In this document: one piece after another, positions 1-12,175 of the stretch
Layout: each line of letters opens with the position of its first letter
Numbering within the stretch: position 1 is the first letter of the stretch
Assembly (NCBI GenBank): GCA_001599815.1
Contig: BCIA01000004.1
Coordinates: 4,862,082-4,926,081, forward strand
Origin: Furcasterigmium furcatum
Taxonomy: Eukaryota; Ascomycota; Sordariomycetes; Glomerellales; Plectosphaerellaceae
DNA: 64,000 nt
Direction of reading: 5' to 3'
The notes under the pieces: model-generated
Databases searched by the model: none
Told to the model about the DNA's origin: nothing
The model's input: the letters and a program-made list of their open reading frames with translations, nothing else
Program-made: the position numbers and the translations under genes

Positions 1-1
1 T

Positions 2-1933
2 GAGACCAACGAGCTCCGAGGACTGCCCGAGAAATGCCATTGCTTTGAAGTTCGGCTGACCCTGCGCCCGTCGACTGCGACGTACGAAGCAGAGCGCGCA
101 ACTCTTCGAGAAGCAGAAAAGATATGGACCACGGAAAGTCAACAAAAGGCTGTGTTGGACACGCTCATCCTCTGCAAGGGGCCTCGTCGGGTGGTCGATC
201 TCGCCACCTCCCTCTTCAAACACCTTCCTTTCAACAAAGCATGGTCAGACCTCAGCCACGCCCGAAAGACCTCCAGGGTTTATCAAATCCTGAAGAGTTT
301 TAACGATGACCAGATGTCAGCTTTTCGACTGATGCGGAATCTTCCTGACGGTCTTGCGTTCGTCCCAGGATGCCCAGGGAGCGGCAAGACGAGGTGGGCG
401 CTGCAGACTGTTGCCCTCGCTCAGAGTGGTCACGACAGAGCCCAGACCCTCTACCTCCTGGACATCAACAACACGGTTGATGACGCCGCGGAGAGGATGG
501 CAAGGCTGTATCGCCAATGGGACCTTCGAAAGAAAGTCATCCGTATGTCAGGCTGGGGAAAGGTCATTCAAAAGAGCAAGGAGTTCGCTCAAGACGCCCT
601 CCTTAGTACCACGACCCCACGACAGGACAAGACTGCCGCTGATGCCGATCCTTCTGGAGACGAGGACACCGACAAGAAGGCCGCAAAGCCCGCGACTTTA
701 CTTGAAGATTCCGACGACGACGATGAGGCGGACTTCCGCAGAACCTTTGCAATCCAGGCAGTGAAGGCTCGGATCACGGGACATGCGCTTCCGAAAGACA
801 GGGTGTACACCCTGGATGAGGCAGCATGGGAACATTACGAAGATCGTGCGCAAAAGTACCCGGACATCACCGACAAGCTCGGACAGTTCCTGAAGATGTG
901 GGAGGTGAACGATGGCAAAGACGTCGTCCTGGACCCCGAAATCACGAGGCCATTGTGGACTCTGTATCGGGATGTGCTGCGTCAGGCAGATTTCATCGCG
1001 ACGACACCCGTGGCGGCCCAGATGCATCTGCGGTTCCTTCGCCCGGACCTCATCCTCTTCGACGAAGCGGGCCACGCACGAGAAGTTTCTACGCTCATGG
1101 CCGTCGTGTACTTCCAGCCCAAGGCCTGGATTTTCGTGGGAGACTATCGTCAGATTCGGCCTTACGTGTCTCAGCCAAACAAGGCGAAGGGCGAGACTCG
1201 GGCGCCCCTGCTGTTCTGCATCTCGGCGATGGAGCGACTTGCCGAGAACAAGTTGGTGCACAAAGGGCTGCTCATAAACCATCGTGCCCGGGCAGGACTG
1301 CACCAGCTGCCTTCCGAAGTGTTCTACAATGGAGAGATGACCTCTGGAATCTCGTCAGCGCCCTCGACTACGACGCTGAAGCTGCGAGAGTATCTCAACT
1401 TGCACCGTGGACGGTCGAGCGACATCCCCAGATTGGTCGTCAACATCACCGACGGTTACCCCAGCAAGAGCGGCACATCCTGGTACAACCCGGACCATCA
1501 GAAATGGGTGATGGACAGGATTGGCACCTTTTTGGGCGACGAGACTCTGAAGAGCGCCAACGGTCGGGAGATGGCGTCCATCCTGATCGTCTGCCCATAC
1601 AAGGCATCTGTTGTGGAGTATGAAGACGCTATCGCGCAGAAGTATCCCTTCATTGGGCCCGCAAGGGTGGCGGTCCGAACGACGAACACCTGTCAGGGAA
1701 TCGAGGCGGACATTGTCATCGCGGACCTTTCTCGCTGTTCCGGTTTCGTCAATGACCCTCGGCGACTCTGTGTGGCCTTGACCCGAGCTCGGCAGGCTGA
1801 GATCGTTCTGCTCCATCAGCGGTGGGCCAAGGAGTTCTTTCATTTGCGAAGGATCTGGGACGCTGCAGAGGCGGCAGGACAGACTTTGGACACGAGCAAG
1901 AGCCAGACACTACCGGTTATGTCAGAGTGGTGA
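2..1933 (+). CDS. Superfamily 1 (UPF1/DNA2-like) helicase, 5'-truncated by window edge
   Basis: The reading frame is open from base 2 to the TGA at 1931-1933, so the N-terminus lies outside the window; 643 residues are visible. Walker A (GCPGSGKT) is encoded near 368-391, the Walker B/motif II box (LILFDEAGHA) near 1050-1080, motif III (VGDYRQIRPY) near 1136-1165, motif V (NTCQGIEADIV) near 1684-1716 and motif VI (VALTRARQAE) near 1772-1801. This order is that of SF1B helicases of the UPF1/SMG2/DNA2/NFX1-type group, which translocate on RNA or DNA using ATP. An acidic, low-complexity stretch (about 640-730) interrupts the region between motifs I and II. DEAG replaces the commoner DEAA/DEAS in motif II. 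Without the N-terminal accessory domains the nucleic-acid substrate cannot be told. The next gene lies 0.8 kb downstream on the same strand. Confidence 0.85.
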   Translation, partial: ETNELRGLPEKCHCFEVRLTLRPSTATYEAERATLREAEKIWTTESQQKAVLDTLILCKGPRRVVDLATSLFKHLPFNKAWSDLSHARKTSRVYQILKSFNDDQMSAFRLMRNLPDGLAFVPGCPGSGKTRWALQTVALAQSGHDRAQTLYLLDINNTVDDAAERMARLYRQWDLRKKVIRMSGWGKVIQKSKEFAQDALLSTTTPRQDKTAADADPSGDEDTDKKAAKPATLLEDSDDDDEADFRRTFAIQAVKARITGHALPKDRVYTLDEAAWEHYEDRAQKYPDITDKLGQFLKMWEVNDGKDVVLDPEITRPLWTLYRDVLRQADFIATTPVAAQMHLRFLRPDLILFDEAGHAREVSTLMAVVYFQPKAWIFVGDYRQIRPYVSQPNKAKGETRAPLLFCISAMERLAENKLVHKGLLINHRARAGLHQLPSEVFYNGEMTSGISSAPSTTTLKLREYLNLHRGRSSDIPRLVVNITDGYPSKSGTSWYNPDHQKWVMDRIGTFLGDETLKSANGREMASILIVCPYKASVVEYEDAIAQKYPFIGPARVAVRTTNTCQGIEADIVIADLSRCSGFVNDPRRLCVALTRARQAEIVLLHQRWAKEFFHLRRIWDAAEAAGQTLDTSKSQTLPVMSEW

Positions 1934-2746
1934 GGGAAGATGAATGAGTCTGTTGTGTTCTTTTGCATCGAGGGTACGGGCATAGGAGTCTGGGTTGTCT
2001 ACTATAAATGAAGTCCATTTGATTGATGAAGCTGGGGTGAACGTACGTGCTGATTGTGACAGACGTGTCGGTATACCAGTGTCCGGGCTGTTGAGCAAGC
2101 CGTCAATAGCCAGCCGACGGGTGAGCGTCGGTTGACAGTAGGAACCCGCCGCCGTGGCTGCTGAGTAGGGCGCTTGCGGTCGCATTTGGGTGTGCGTCCC
2201 CCTGATGCAGGTTCAGGGGTTCAGGGGCTCGAATTGGTGATCGACCAACCGGAAGCGCCGGACCGTCCCGGCGGGCTGGGAGAGAGGGCCATATCTGCTA
2301 CCAACAAACAACTCCTGCATTTGACGGTGGGTGGGAGAAACATGCGGCCTTGAAACGCTCATGCCCAAGACTCACAGCCACGTCGATCTTCATGGCCATT
2401 TCTGGACGGAGACGGGCCTGGAAAGTTGGCCAACACTGCCGAATGCGCGCCCCAGACGCTCCTGAGACTAAATTTAAACATCTGCCCAGATTAGAGGACG
2501 TGGGGTGAAACCTTTCGGAGGAACGGGTGAATTAAGGTGAAGGTGAAGGAGGTGAGATGGTGTGGAATGGATGAGAGAAATGTACGGGTGTGTTGGCGTA
2601 TAAGAGGAGGCGACTTCGCAGTGTGTAACGACTCCTGAAGATCACCAAGTCGCATCACTTGTCTGTTTTTCCTTTCCTACTTGTTTCAATCAATCTGAAG
2701 AGCCCGTTTCTTTATCACTGTTTCAACAATACCTTTGTTCTGCATC
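1934..2746. other. Intergenic region, promoter of dynamin-like gene
   Basis: No credible coding frame. A TATA-like box (tataag, 2599-2604) lies about 148 bp before the ATG at 2747, followed by a pyrimidine-rich leader typical of filamentous fungi. Confidence 0.5.
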
Positions 2747-5414
2747 ATGTCAGCTTCTTTACTCTCCCAGACCACCACGCTGCCGGCTGAGGTGAAGGCT
2801 GAGCCTCGCCGCGCCTCCCTGGAGGAGGACCAGCTTTCGCGAGCGTCGTCGCATGACGTAACCGAGGAAGAGGAAGAGGTCGAGAAGGGGAGTGGTGACG
2901 AGTTGCAGGACGACTCGAGCGAGGCCACTGCCGTTGAAGCGATGAAGGAGAATCCTTTCGAGAGCGAAGGGAGCCGCATCCTCTTCGATGCGATGGACCA
3001 GCTGCGGTCATGCATCGGCAACCTGGAGATCGATATCCCCCAGGTACGGGCTCTCGCAGTGTGTCTTGGGGAAACTCGCTAACTTGGCCATCAATAGCTC
3101 GTCATCTGTGGCAGTCAGTCGACGGGAAAGTCGTCTCTCTTGCACAGTCTTACCGACATCCCGTTCCCGGCTGACCAGGGCTGCTGCACGCGCTTCGCGA
3201 CAAGGATCGTGTCCAGGCGCACCCCGGCGAACTCGACGAACAAGTTCAAGATCTCGATCGTCGAGCCCGACATCCAGATCAAAGGGTTTGGGTACCCGGC
3301 CTCGACTGCGTACAAGGAGTACGTTCATGCAGGGGAGAACCTGAGCCCCCAGGAGTTCCTGCGCGTCATGGAGGAGGTCTCGACCAAGTACATGGGCATC
3401 GTCAAGGGCCGCGGCCCGAACAAGAAGAACTTTGCCACAGAGGTCTTGAAAGTCGAGCTGTCTGGGCCTTCTCGCTCGCACTTCAGTATCCTAGACGTGC
3501 CGGGTGTTTTCACGAGCGATCTTGCCGTCAACCCCGGCGAGATGGAGGGCGTGACGGACATGGTGGTCAAGTACATGCAGAAGCCCGAGAACATCGTCAT
3601 GTAAGTCCACCCATCATTTCGCAGTCCGAATGCAATGAAGCTGACATCTCATAGCTGTGTTGCAGACGCAATGACAGACTTGGCCAACCAGGGGACCTTC
3701 AAGTTAGCCGCGCACAATGTCCAGAAGAAGCGTCTTGTCAGCGTGTTCACCAAGTGTGACTTGCAGCCTGACCCCAAAGAGGTATGTTCCATCTCAACAG
3801 ACGGGCAGTGCCATGACTGAACCTGGTTTAGGTCGTCGCTATTGTCACCGGCCAGCAAGAAGACACCGCTCGTTTCCTGGGCGAGGAGTGCTTCGTCGTC
3901 CGCAACCGAACCAAACGAGACGACGACAAGGTCGACCTGGCCCAGCTGGAGTCGGCTCTCTTCAACAAGTATCCTTGGACCAAGATCCCCGAAGACCGGC
4001 GCGGTTCCACCATGCTTCGACGTTATCTCAGTGGCCTTCTGTGTAAGGTGATCTGCGAGAAGTTCCCCGCCATCCAAGCCGGCATTAAGCAACGCCTCGT
4101 TGCCGCCCAATCCTCTCGCGACGCCCTGGGAAAGACGCGAACAACGCCTCATGACATGGTCCAGTACCTGAGCGAGATAGTCCAGAAGTACGAGCAGTTT
4201 TCCATCAAAGCCCTGGAAAAGCCGGGACAGCTGGCGGAGCCCATGAGACTCCGAAGAAAGCTCAAGGATGCTAACGATACCTTCGCCCGCTCAATGAAGA
4301 GGGAGGGTCACTTGTTCGAGTTTGAAGACTCTGACATGGACGCCAAAGCCGTGCTCGCAGAACGCACAGCCCAGTTCCAGAAGTCGGCCGAGATGAAGTC
4401 GAGCGCCCCGGCAAGTACTGCCAATACCCAGCTCCAGCCACCGGCAGGGTCCAGGTTGTTCACAACTCCGCCAGTCACACCTCCACGAGACAACAGCTCG
4501 AAGTCTCAATTCTCCTTCAACTTTGAACCCAAAGGCGCTCCCGCGACCAAAGCATTGTCTAAGCCTATCTTCCGGTACATCCAGGACATTTCGCGGTCGT
4601 TCCAGAGCACGCAGCTCCCCGGCCTCATCAACCCCGACGTCCTCCCCGACCTCTTCCAGAAGCAGACCCAGAACTGGCCAAAACTCGCAGAGGGCCATCT
4701 CCAGCAGGTTGCAGAACAAGTGCAGGAGACGTTCCTCCACGTCCTGTACCAGATCTGCCCTCCCAACGGAGGCAACAAGATCCTTTTCGAAGAGCTCCAG
4801 AAGGAGCTGGCAGAGTCCCACAAGTTTGCTCTGAAGGACGCCCGGAAAGAAATATCGACGTATTGTGAGCGGGAACGCACCGGCATGATGCAGACGACAG
4901 ACTCCCGGTTCGTGGAGAACCTCAGGGCGCTGAGGACCATCCGCCTCCTGGAATCCCTGGACTCTCTGCACGGCACCACCCTTGCGACGGCCACGCAGGA
5001 TCCCTCCATGTACTTCGACCGTCTTCACTACTCCATGGACGACAACATGGTCAAGGACGTCCACGATGTCCTGAAGGTGTACTACCAGGTAAGGCACTCC
5101 TCACCGAGAGCTCGCTCATCTCTGAGGACATTTCCACTGACCTCGCTGCTTAGATCTCCATTGAAGGATTCATCAGGCACATCACCCACAACATCATCGA
5201 ACAGTTCGTGAACAACCCCGCGGGCCCGCTCCGCGGCCTCTCGAGGAACTGGGTGTACGCTCTTGACGAGGCGTCGCTGTGGAGGTTCGGACGCGAGGAC
5301 GACTGGACCCTTTCCGAGCGGCGGAATTATGATGAGATGATCTCGAAGCTGCAGAGTGCGCATGAGATCTCGCAGCTGGCAGCGATGAGGCTGAACAGTA
5401 TTAGGACCGCTTGA
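2747..5414 (+). CDS. Dynamin-superfamily (Mx-like) large GTPase
   Basis: Five exons: 2747-3043, 3098-3600, 3655-3781, 3832-5088, 5154-5414, giving 814 residues. All introns are 50-65 bp GT-AG and keep frame. The first 99 residues are acidic and Ser/Glu-rich. The GTPase domain then follows: G1 GSQSTGKS (about 104-111), a G2 threonine in the GCCTRF region, G3 DVPG (about 232) and G4 TKCD (about 299). DVPG stands where classical dynamins have DLPG. The rest is helical stalk with a Ser/Thr/Pro-rich loop (about 4390-4500) and a C-terminal GTPase-effector-like segment in exons 4-5. There is no PH or proline-rich domain, so it resembles the fungal Mx-like subgroup rather than Vps1 or Dnm1. Family knowledge predicts GTP-driven self-assembly on membranes; the cargo is unknown. 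The start is the first ATG after a poly-pyrimidine leader. Confidence 0.92.
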
Positions 5415-6056
5415 GGGCCTGTAGGGGGGTAGTGTATCTTATAGTCGGAGTTTGGATTCGATCGAGATTGTAATTCATGTCATTTCACCGTTCAACGGCG
5501 GCTCAAGTCGTCATGCAGTCATGCGACGGCCATCTGATCTGGCATCACGAGGATAGCACTGCCTGCGAGAAGTGTTCATGGCCATCTGGATTTGCCTCTT
5601 CGGATGAAACCTGACACAAATGCCAACCGCCGCCCCTTCACCGGGAATCTAGATGAACGGGCCCGCCGGTGGCTCGCCTACTCTGACAGATATCCAGAAC
5701 ACCATCGCCAAACATACATGGGTAAGCGACAGAAGAAGAACAATGTGTCGACAAAACAAATGCCTGCGCCCTGGCAGCGCGGAGGTAGTCTCTCCTCCCC
5801 CTCCCCCTCCCTCCTCATCCATCGCGTCCCGCGAATATCCTGTCAGAGCTCTTTCGCTGATCCAGGCGGGCGGTCATGGTCGGGTGCGCTGCCGGCACCC
5901 TCGCCGGCCCCAAAACAACAGGGGGAATCGAGAACAGCCGACACAAACAACAGAGAGAAAAGAAAATCAGAAACAGTGGTGTCAAGACACCGGGTATTGC
6001 CACTCGCCAGTCTTCGTGTTCATGTACCCCAAGCGCTGGACCGTCTCCAAGAAGTC
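5415..6056. other. Intergenic region between convergent genes
   Basis: Shared 3' flank of the dynamin-like gene (+) and the DOCK gene (-). It contains a C-rich tract near 5795-5820. Short ORFs here overlap on both strands and show no family resemblance. Confidence 0.5.
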
Positions 6057-9000
6057 CTACTCCTCGTCAACGCTCTTCATCAGCCCCCGCTCTCGGCTAC
6101 TCTTCTTGCCCAGCTTGAGCATGCTCAGCCTCTTACGCACGCTGCCCAGCCTGGCGACGCCGAGACCGTTTCCTAGCGAAGACTTGTCGTCGTGCTCGGA
6201 CGCCTGCCCTCTGTGATCGGAACTGCCACGATCCCCGGAGTCGGTCATCCATTCGCTGTTGTCGGTGGCCACCATGTGCAGGGGTCCTCCGTCGGATCCT
6301 TGAGCCCGGAGGACACTTCGCCTGCGGTCCTTGTCTATGCTCTTGCTCCGCACGCTCGACGCGTCGGGCTCTGCGGCGGCATGGTCTCCATTTGTCTGGG
6401 CCTCTTTCTTGCGGCCACCGAGGAAGCTCAGCCGCGCACCACGCCCTTGAACGATGGCCACGGGCTGCACTGTCGACGCCTCTTCCGCGGCAGCTCCATT
6501 CGTCAGGACCGCCCCCATGCTCTGTTCCCGAGGAGACGCTTCTGAGCGCGAGGAGCCGCGCCACGTCGGAGACTGTGGAGAGACGAACTCTCGCGTGGGC
6601 TGTGGCGGCGCGAAGACGGCGATCTCAGGCGCAAATGTGCTCTCGTAGTCTGCGACTTGTTAGTAAAATGTCACACCAGTGGAGTGAGAGGCGACTCACA
6701 GTGCTGAAGCTCCTCTTGCCGCCGGTTGAGGCCTTCGTTGGAGCTTCGTGCGAACAAGCCCAGACACCTCTTAATCATGATGGCGTGGTCGACCAAAGCC
6801 ATGCGGATAGCGTTGTCCATAGGACTCAGCTCAACCTCCTCTTCATCTTCCTCCGGGACAGGCAGCAGGTTGCGATAGCATACCACGCTGTTCTCAGAAT
6901 CCGGGTTGACAGAGACACTGATGGCATCAACCAGAAGCTGGGCGTTCTCATCGTAACCATCTGCCACGCGCTTTTCGATGATCGTCATCTCTTGTGTCTT
7001 TCGCACGATGCGCTCAAGGCCTGTTTCGTGGGCATCAAGCCTGACTTCGGTAGACTCGACAACCTCGCTTCTTCTGAGGATCGTGGGGAATGGATCGGCT
7101 GTCGTGAACACGAGCTTCTCGGAATAATGCTCTTGCACGGGACCGTTCGTGTTCCTCTTTGTTGACACCGAGAAGGTCTGGGGATGGGACGAGATGAGGA
7201 AGTCTCGGATGACCTGGGGAACACGGGAGCGTTGGAAGACGTGGTGAGAGAGGTCGCGGTGTGGCGAGAGCGCAGAGACGACCAAGAACTGGCCCTCCAC
7301 ATCATCCACATCTCCACCGGTAACAATCGAGGCCGCTGGGTACTGTTCCTGCATGCGATCTGTAAAGGCCGACGCCCGTTCGGTTGGAGAGCCCTCATAG
7401 ACGTATTCCTTGCCCCTGAGACTCGCGGGGAAGCCGAGACCCTTGTACACCACCTTGAAGTACTTGGGAATAAGCTTGTCGCTCTTGGAGATCGTCTCGT
7501 AGACGGTAGCGATGGCACGCTCGGTGCGGGCGAGCTTGGAGAAGTCGAATATGTTGGACTCATACTGGACCTGGAGTTCCTTGTAGGCTGCGAGCGCGCT
7601 GCTCCAGGACTCGGCCTCCTCGAAGTGCTTGATCATGTCGAAGTAGATGCGTTCCTTGCGCTCAAATTGTGTTTGAGCAGGGAAGTCGGGATCGGACAGG
7701 GCGATAACTTGTCTTGTCGGGTCCCAGTCGTAACAGTCCGCATGAAGGCGGAGCGCCAAAGCAGCTTCGGCGTGGTTTCTCGACTCGGCCTGCAAAGTAG
7801 CCAGTTGATGGACATATCGGATGAAGATCTCCTCCTTCTGCATGTCCCGGAGGAACTCCATCAATCGAAGGCGATTGATGAGGTGAGATGCCTCACTGGT
7901 GACATCTCCGCTGTGCACTGCAACCAGGAGGTCGAGGAACTCGTCCAGAGTGCTGATCATGTCCCGGAGAGCGGCGTACAGTGGCTCGTCGGGGATCTCG
8001 GACAGCGGCTCAAAGCGCTCCAGCAGCTCACCAACGAAGAGCTTCTGGAGGATACTTTCCGTCAGTGGCTTCGACTTGAAGTATGAGTCCAAGCAGTCAA
8101 TCATCTCCGTTTGCACAACGGACAGATCCTCGCTAAGGGTCCATTCGCTGACAATCATCGTCTGCAGCACCTCCACGGCCATCTTTCGGAGACCCTCGTG
8201 CACGCTAAGACAGAGCTCAACGATCGGGCCGACGAGTGCAGGCACGTACTGGACCTGGTAGCCGCCCAGCTTGGGGAGGCCATATCGTGCTCGCTCCTCC
8301 GCAGTCGTATCCCAGCCGATGGCTTCCCAGGTTCGCCGAAGAAGCTCGGCACCATGCTCCCTGACGTCGCCAGCAATTTTCCAGACAGCTCGTCGCTTCT
8401 GTTCGGGGAACGTCTCGAGGGCAAGGCCCGGGCTGCCGACCAGCTTCAGGAGCGTGGCGAAAAACATCTTCCAGAGTTCCATATTGAAGCTTTCCGCCTC
8501 GTCAGGGTCGGGCAGGAATGACTCCAGCAGGATATTGGACAAATATTGCAGCGTCTTCATAATGGACCTGTGATGGTGCACGTGCACGCTCAACCAGTCG
8601 GATGGGAATGCCTCGCCATTGAGGATGCTCATGTGCACACGGAGAGCGTTCTCCAGAAGTATCGTCAAGTCGTCCTCGTCAAGCTCGAGCTGCATGCCGC
8701 TGGGCGAGTTTGACAGGGCAGAGAGAATGGCAGAGAGCTCCATGAGAGTCTCGTCGAAGGTGATCTCTTCGGCAACTTGCTTCGCGGGGAAGGGATACGA
8801 CATAGGGAACAGCATAGAGAGCCTGTTCCGAGCTGGTGTTGGAACAGACTGGGCGCTCAGGTAGGAGTCGATGAGTTTTGGGATGTAGTCAGGAATCTCG
8901 GGGCCAAGGAAGTCCACCTGAGTTGCCAGGACGGAGCAGCATAAGCGAACCTGTTCCTTCCAGAGAGGAGTGACGTCCTCTGTATGGCCCCAGTGAGGCT

Positions 9001-12000
9001 CAATCCAGCGGACCGTGTTGGCGCTGAGAGCAGCCTTCTGCTCGGGGTGAGAGAATAGGTCCAGCTTGGAGTAGTTGATGATGAGAACGAGCTTGTACAT
9101 GACAAGCTTGCCCTTCACGGCAGCGCACGAGTCCATGAAGTCAATGGCGATGTGCAAGATCTCCTCTGTAGTGAGCAGGCCGGCGAGTTCGGGAAGCCAA
9201 GTGTGGAAGTGTTGTACAGCTAGTGTTTGGCTGCCGACCAGCACAGGTCCATTATTCCTCATCATGGCGTCCAGAGCTTTGAAGATGCTGCGCAGACTCC
9301 TCGAGAAGCCGGATGACGATGTGGTGATGCCAATGTCAGCTTCCTTTTCTTTCTGCTGGCCTCGGGCATGTGTGATGAACTTGAGGATATGTCGCACGAC
9401 CTTGAAGGTAGAACGGAGCTTTCTTGAAATCTCAGGTTCGGTGGGATTTTGCAGCAGTCTGGTGAAAGATCGCACCAGACACGGCGTGGCGAATGGGTAG
9501 TTGAAGCGGTTCTCCGCGTACTGGTCCACCAGCGGGCTCAGATTGAAGCGTCGATCGTGAACGATGCCGAGAACCCTGACAAGCGCAGTGAAAACCAGGT
9601 CTTCATACTCGTCCTTGCCGGAGTACTCCACCAAGATGCCGAAGAGGGCGTCGAGCACATCGCTGAGTAGTTTGACTACCTCGATCTCGGGGACAAAGAT
9701 GAGATGCCTCAAGAGGTCGGGAACCTCCTCCTTTGGTGCATCCTTCCACTTGAGCAACCCAAGCACGATCCTGTCCTGGGAGAACCGGGTGCTTGCGAGG
9801 TACGTGTGGATACGCACGGTTGCCAATGGCCCTGTCACCTCGGCCGTCTTCTCATCGTTACCTCGAGCACTCCATGGAAGTGAGAGATAACCTCCTTTCT
9901 CGGCATGGCCGGTGACGGGGAGAGATGTGTATTCGTCCAGTTTGTAGAGAAGCAGAGCGTGTGGCCCGTCCCTGACGAATGCCTGCCGGTTCCAGAGCGG
10001 CATGTGTGCAATGGCAAAGGGCGGACCGGGCGCGTCGGACACGTGCATGACCACGTGCGCATTGAAGACATCATGGGGGCTCACCACCAGTCGAACGGTT
10101 TGTCGCCATCCTTCTCCGCGCTCCGCCGCCAGTGACTTCCACGTTGTGAGACCTTCGTTGTTGGAGGAAGGGAAGATACACTTTTCGATCTTATCGCCAT
10201 TCGAGCGGCGCACCTCAAGTGTCACTTGCAGGTTGTTGCCATGGACATTGCCCGAAATTGTCGTCGGGTTGCCACCAAATCGTGACAAGAGATTCTGCCG
10301 AGAGAGAGAGGCGTCGTCGAGGGTAAGATAGATATCAGACCTTTGTTTGGTTGGGGCGCCAGAGAAGCCGACTTTCGACGTCTTGCAGACTCCGGACAGT
10401 AGAGTGGGGGTAGACTTGATGAGGGCGTCGGCATCAGGATGATTGAATGCCTTGAGTTGGACCTGGACGCGCTCTGCTCGTCGAGACTTCTCGTACTGCC
10501 CGGACTTGCTGTCCATGAGCTCTCGCACCAGTCCATCCCATTCGTCTCCTGCAGGCTTCTCCGTCAGATACGTTGATGCGGGAGACCAAATATTGACGAC
10601 TTGGTCGATTGATTCGCCCTGCTTCATGATGGAGTTCAGCTTGAGAACGCCAATGCCCACAGTTCGCTCGGCCAAGGCCAGGGCCCCGTGGTCCTCGATG
10701 GAGCCGCCCCGTCGGGAGCCTGCAGTGCCAGGCGGCGGTTGACCATCGCGGCTCTCGCCATTGGTGATCGGCCGTGAGCCGTTCTCGTTGAGTGAGTCGA
10801 GCTTCGTCATCTGGCCGCCTCGGGAGAATGCTGTTCTCGACTTTTGCGAGCCCCACATCAGACTTCTCCTAATAGTCTGTTTGCCACTTGAAGAGGTTGG
10901 CTTGGGCGTTTCCTGTTTGTATGGCTGCGATTTCTGGCCGGAACGAGAGTCTGGCTTCCCGCCGGGAATGACCTGCTGCGTAGAGCGGACCTTGACGACA
11001 AGGTAGAGTTCGGTTTCGGTCGATGTGAGCTCGCCAATGTCCTGCGCAGACAAGTCTGCGAAAAGGGTCTTGGACTTGCCAGACTTGGCCAGCGCCCCCA
11101 TCAAGCCACCGGAGGGCACCTCGACCATGAAACACTCGGTCAAGGGAGAGGATGCTTGCCCGGGCGACCTGGCCACCAAGTATAATGCCAGTGTTGAGTC
11201 CTCGTTCGACGCACCGGCGAAGCTCTTGACTTCTACCAGTAGATGGTGCAGCGCCGTCAGCTCGACAGTTGGTTGGGGCGGCTCGTCAAGCAAGCTCATC
11301 AGGGACTGGAGCTTTGTGATCTCCACGACGGAGTCATCTCCGGTCAAGACACGGCCTCGTTCTGTAGGGTCGCGGACAATAACCTCGCCCCCGCACAGCT
11401 TGTTGACCCTGACAAGGTCCCATACCGTCTTCTCGCGAAGCTTCTCGTATTCGTGGGCGGTAAGAACGTTGTGAAGGAACTGTTGTCGACTTAGGTTCAG
11501 CGTTGTTATCAGCTGCGAAAGCTGGTCGAGTCGTCCGTATTGGCGTGACAGTAGGAGCTCGTGCAGGTTTGTCGAGTGCCATTCTCGGAGACAGCTGGCA
11601 ATTTCGTCGATCAGGGGCTCGCCGGCGGATGTCGGTGTCTCGTCGCCGATCTTGAGCATCGGCACAGGCGCTGCTGGCCGTGGTGCATCGGGGTCGCGCT
11701 TCAGGGGGGCAGAGAGGCGAGCCTGCGTGCCATTGGCAAGTTCTCTGAAAACCTGACGGCCTTTGATGCTGCCTTTGGACTGACGGGCGTCCTTGTCTGT
11801 TCGCTTCTTCTTCGTGGGGCTCGTCAGGCCCCCCTTGCCCTCACTGACGGGACGGTTTTCCGTCTGGGCGTCGCTCGCAGCGTCATCGTGGTAGGATTCG
11901 TCTGTTTCGCCCAGGACCTCGCGCACCTCGACGCAGCTGCGCGGAAAGATGCCACTGAATACCCGAGCCTCAAGGGTCTGGCCTTTGACAGAGGTCAGGC

Positions 12001-12175
12001 CGGTTAAGAGACTCGGCGGGGCAACGAGGTACCCTCGCAGCCAGTTCCCATCTGGTGTCTCCTCGATGATATAAAGCTCGTCTCCGATCTCAAGAGGGAG
12101 GTCCGCCGGGCCAGAGGCGGTGAAGGGGTAGGTCGCAACGGCGAAGGCGATCCGGAGGAGCGGTTGCCAGGGCAT
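6057..12175 (-). CDS. DOCK-family (CZH) guanine nucleotide exchange factor with N-terminal SH3
   Basis: Two exons on the minus strand: 12175-6700 and 6649-6057, with a 50-bp intron (6699-6650, GTGAGT...CGCAG, phase 1), giving 2022 residues. Stopping at the long ORF would lose a 197-residue, Ser/basic-rich tail; the spliced frame runs on without a stop into that tail. In order: an SH3-like domain (about 8-80; the segment FTASGPADLPLEIGDELYI is typical), a low-complexity linker, a C2-like DHR-1 domain (about 605-800) and a DHR-2 catalytic region (about 1400-1825; includes YFKVVYKGLGFP and KEYVYEG). Family knowledge: DHR-2 activates Rac/Cdc42/Rho5-type GTPases, DHR-1 binds phosphoinositides, and SH3 contacts ELMO-like partners. 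The best guess is a Dck1-type regulator of polarity and actin. The arrangement with SH3 at the N-terminus matches DOCK A/B types. Confidence 0.93.
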
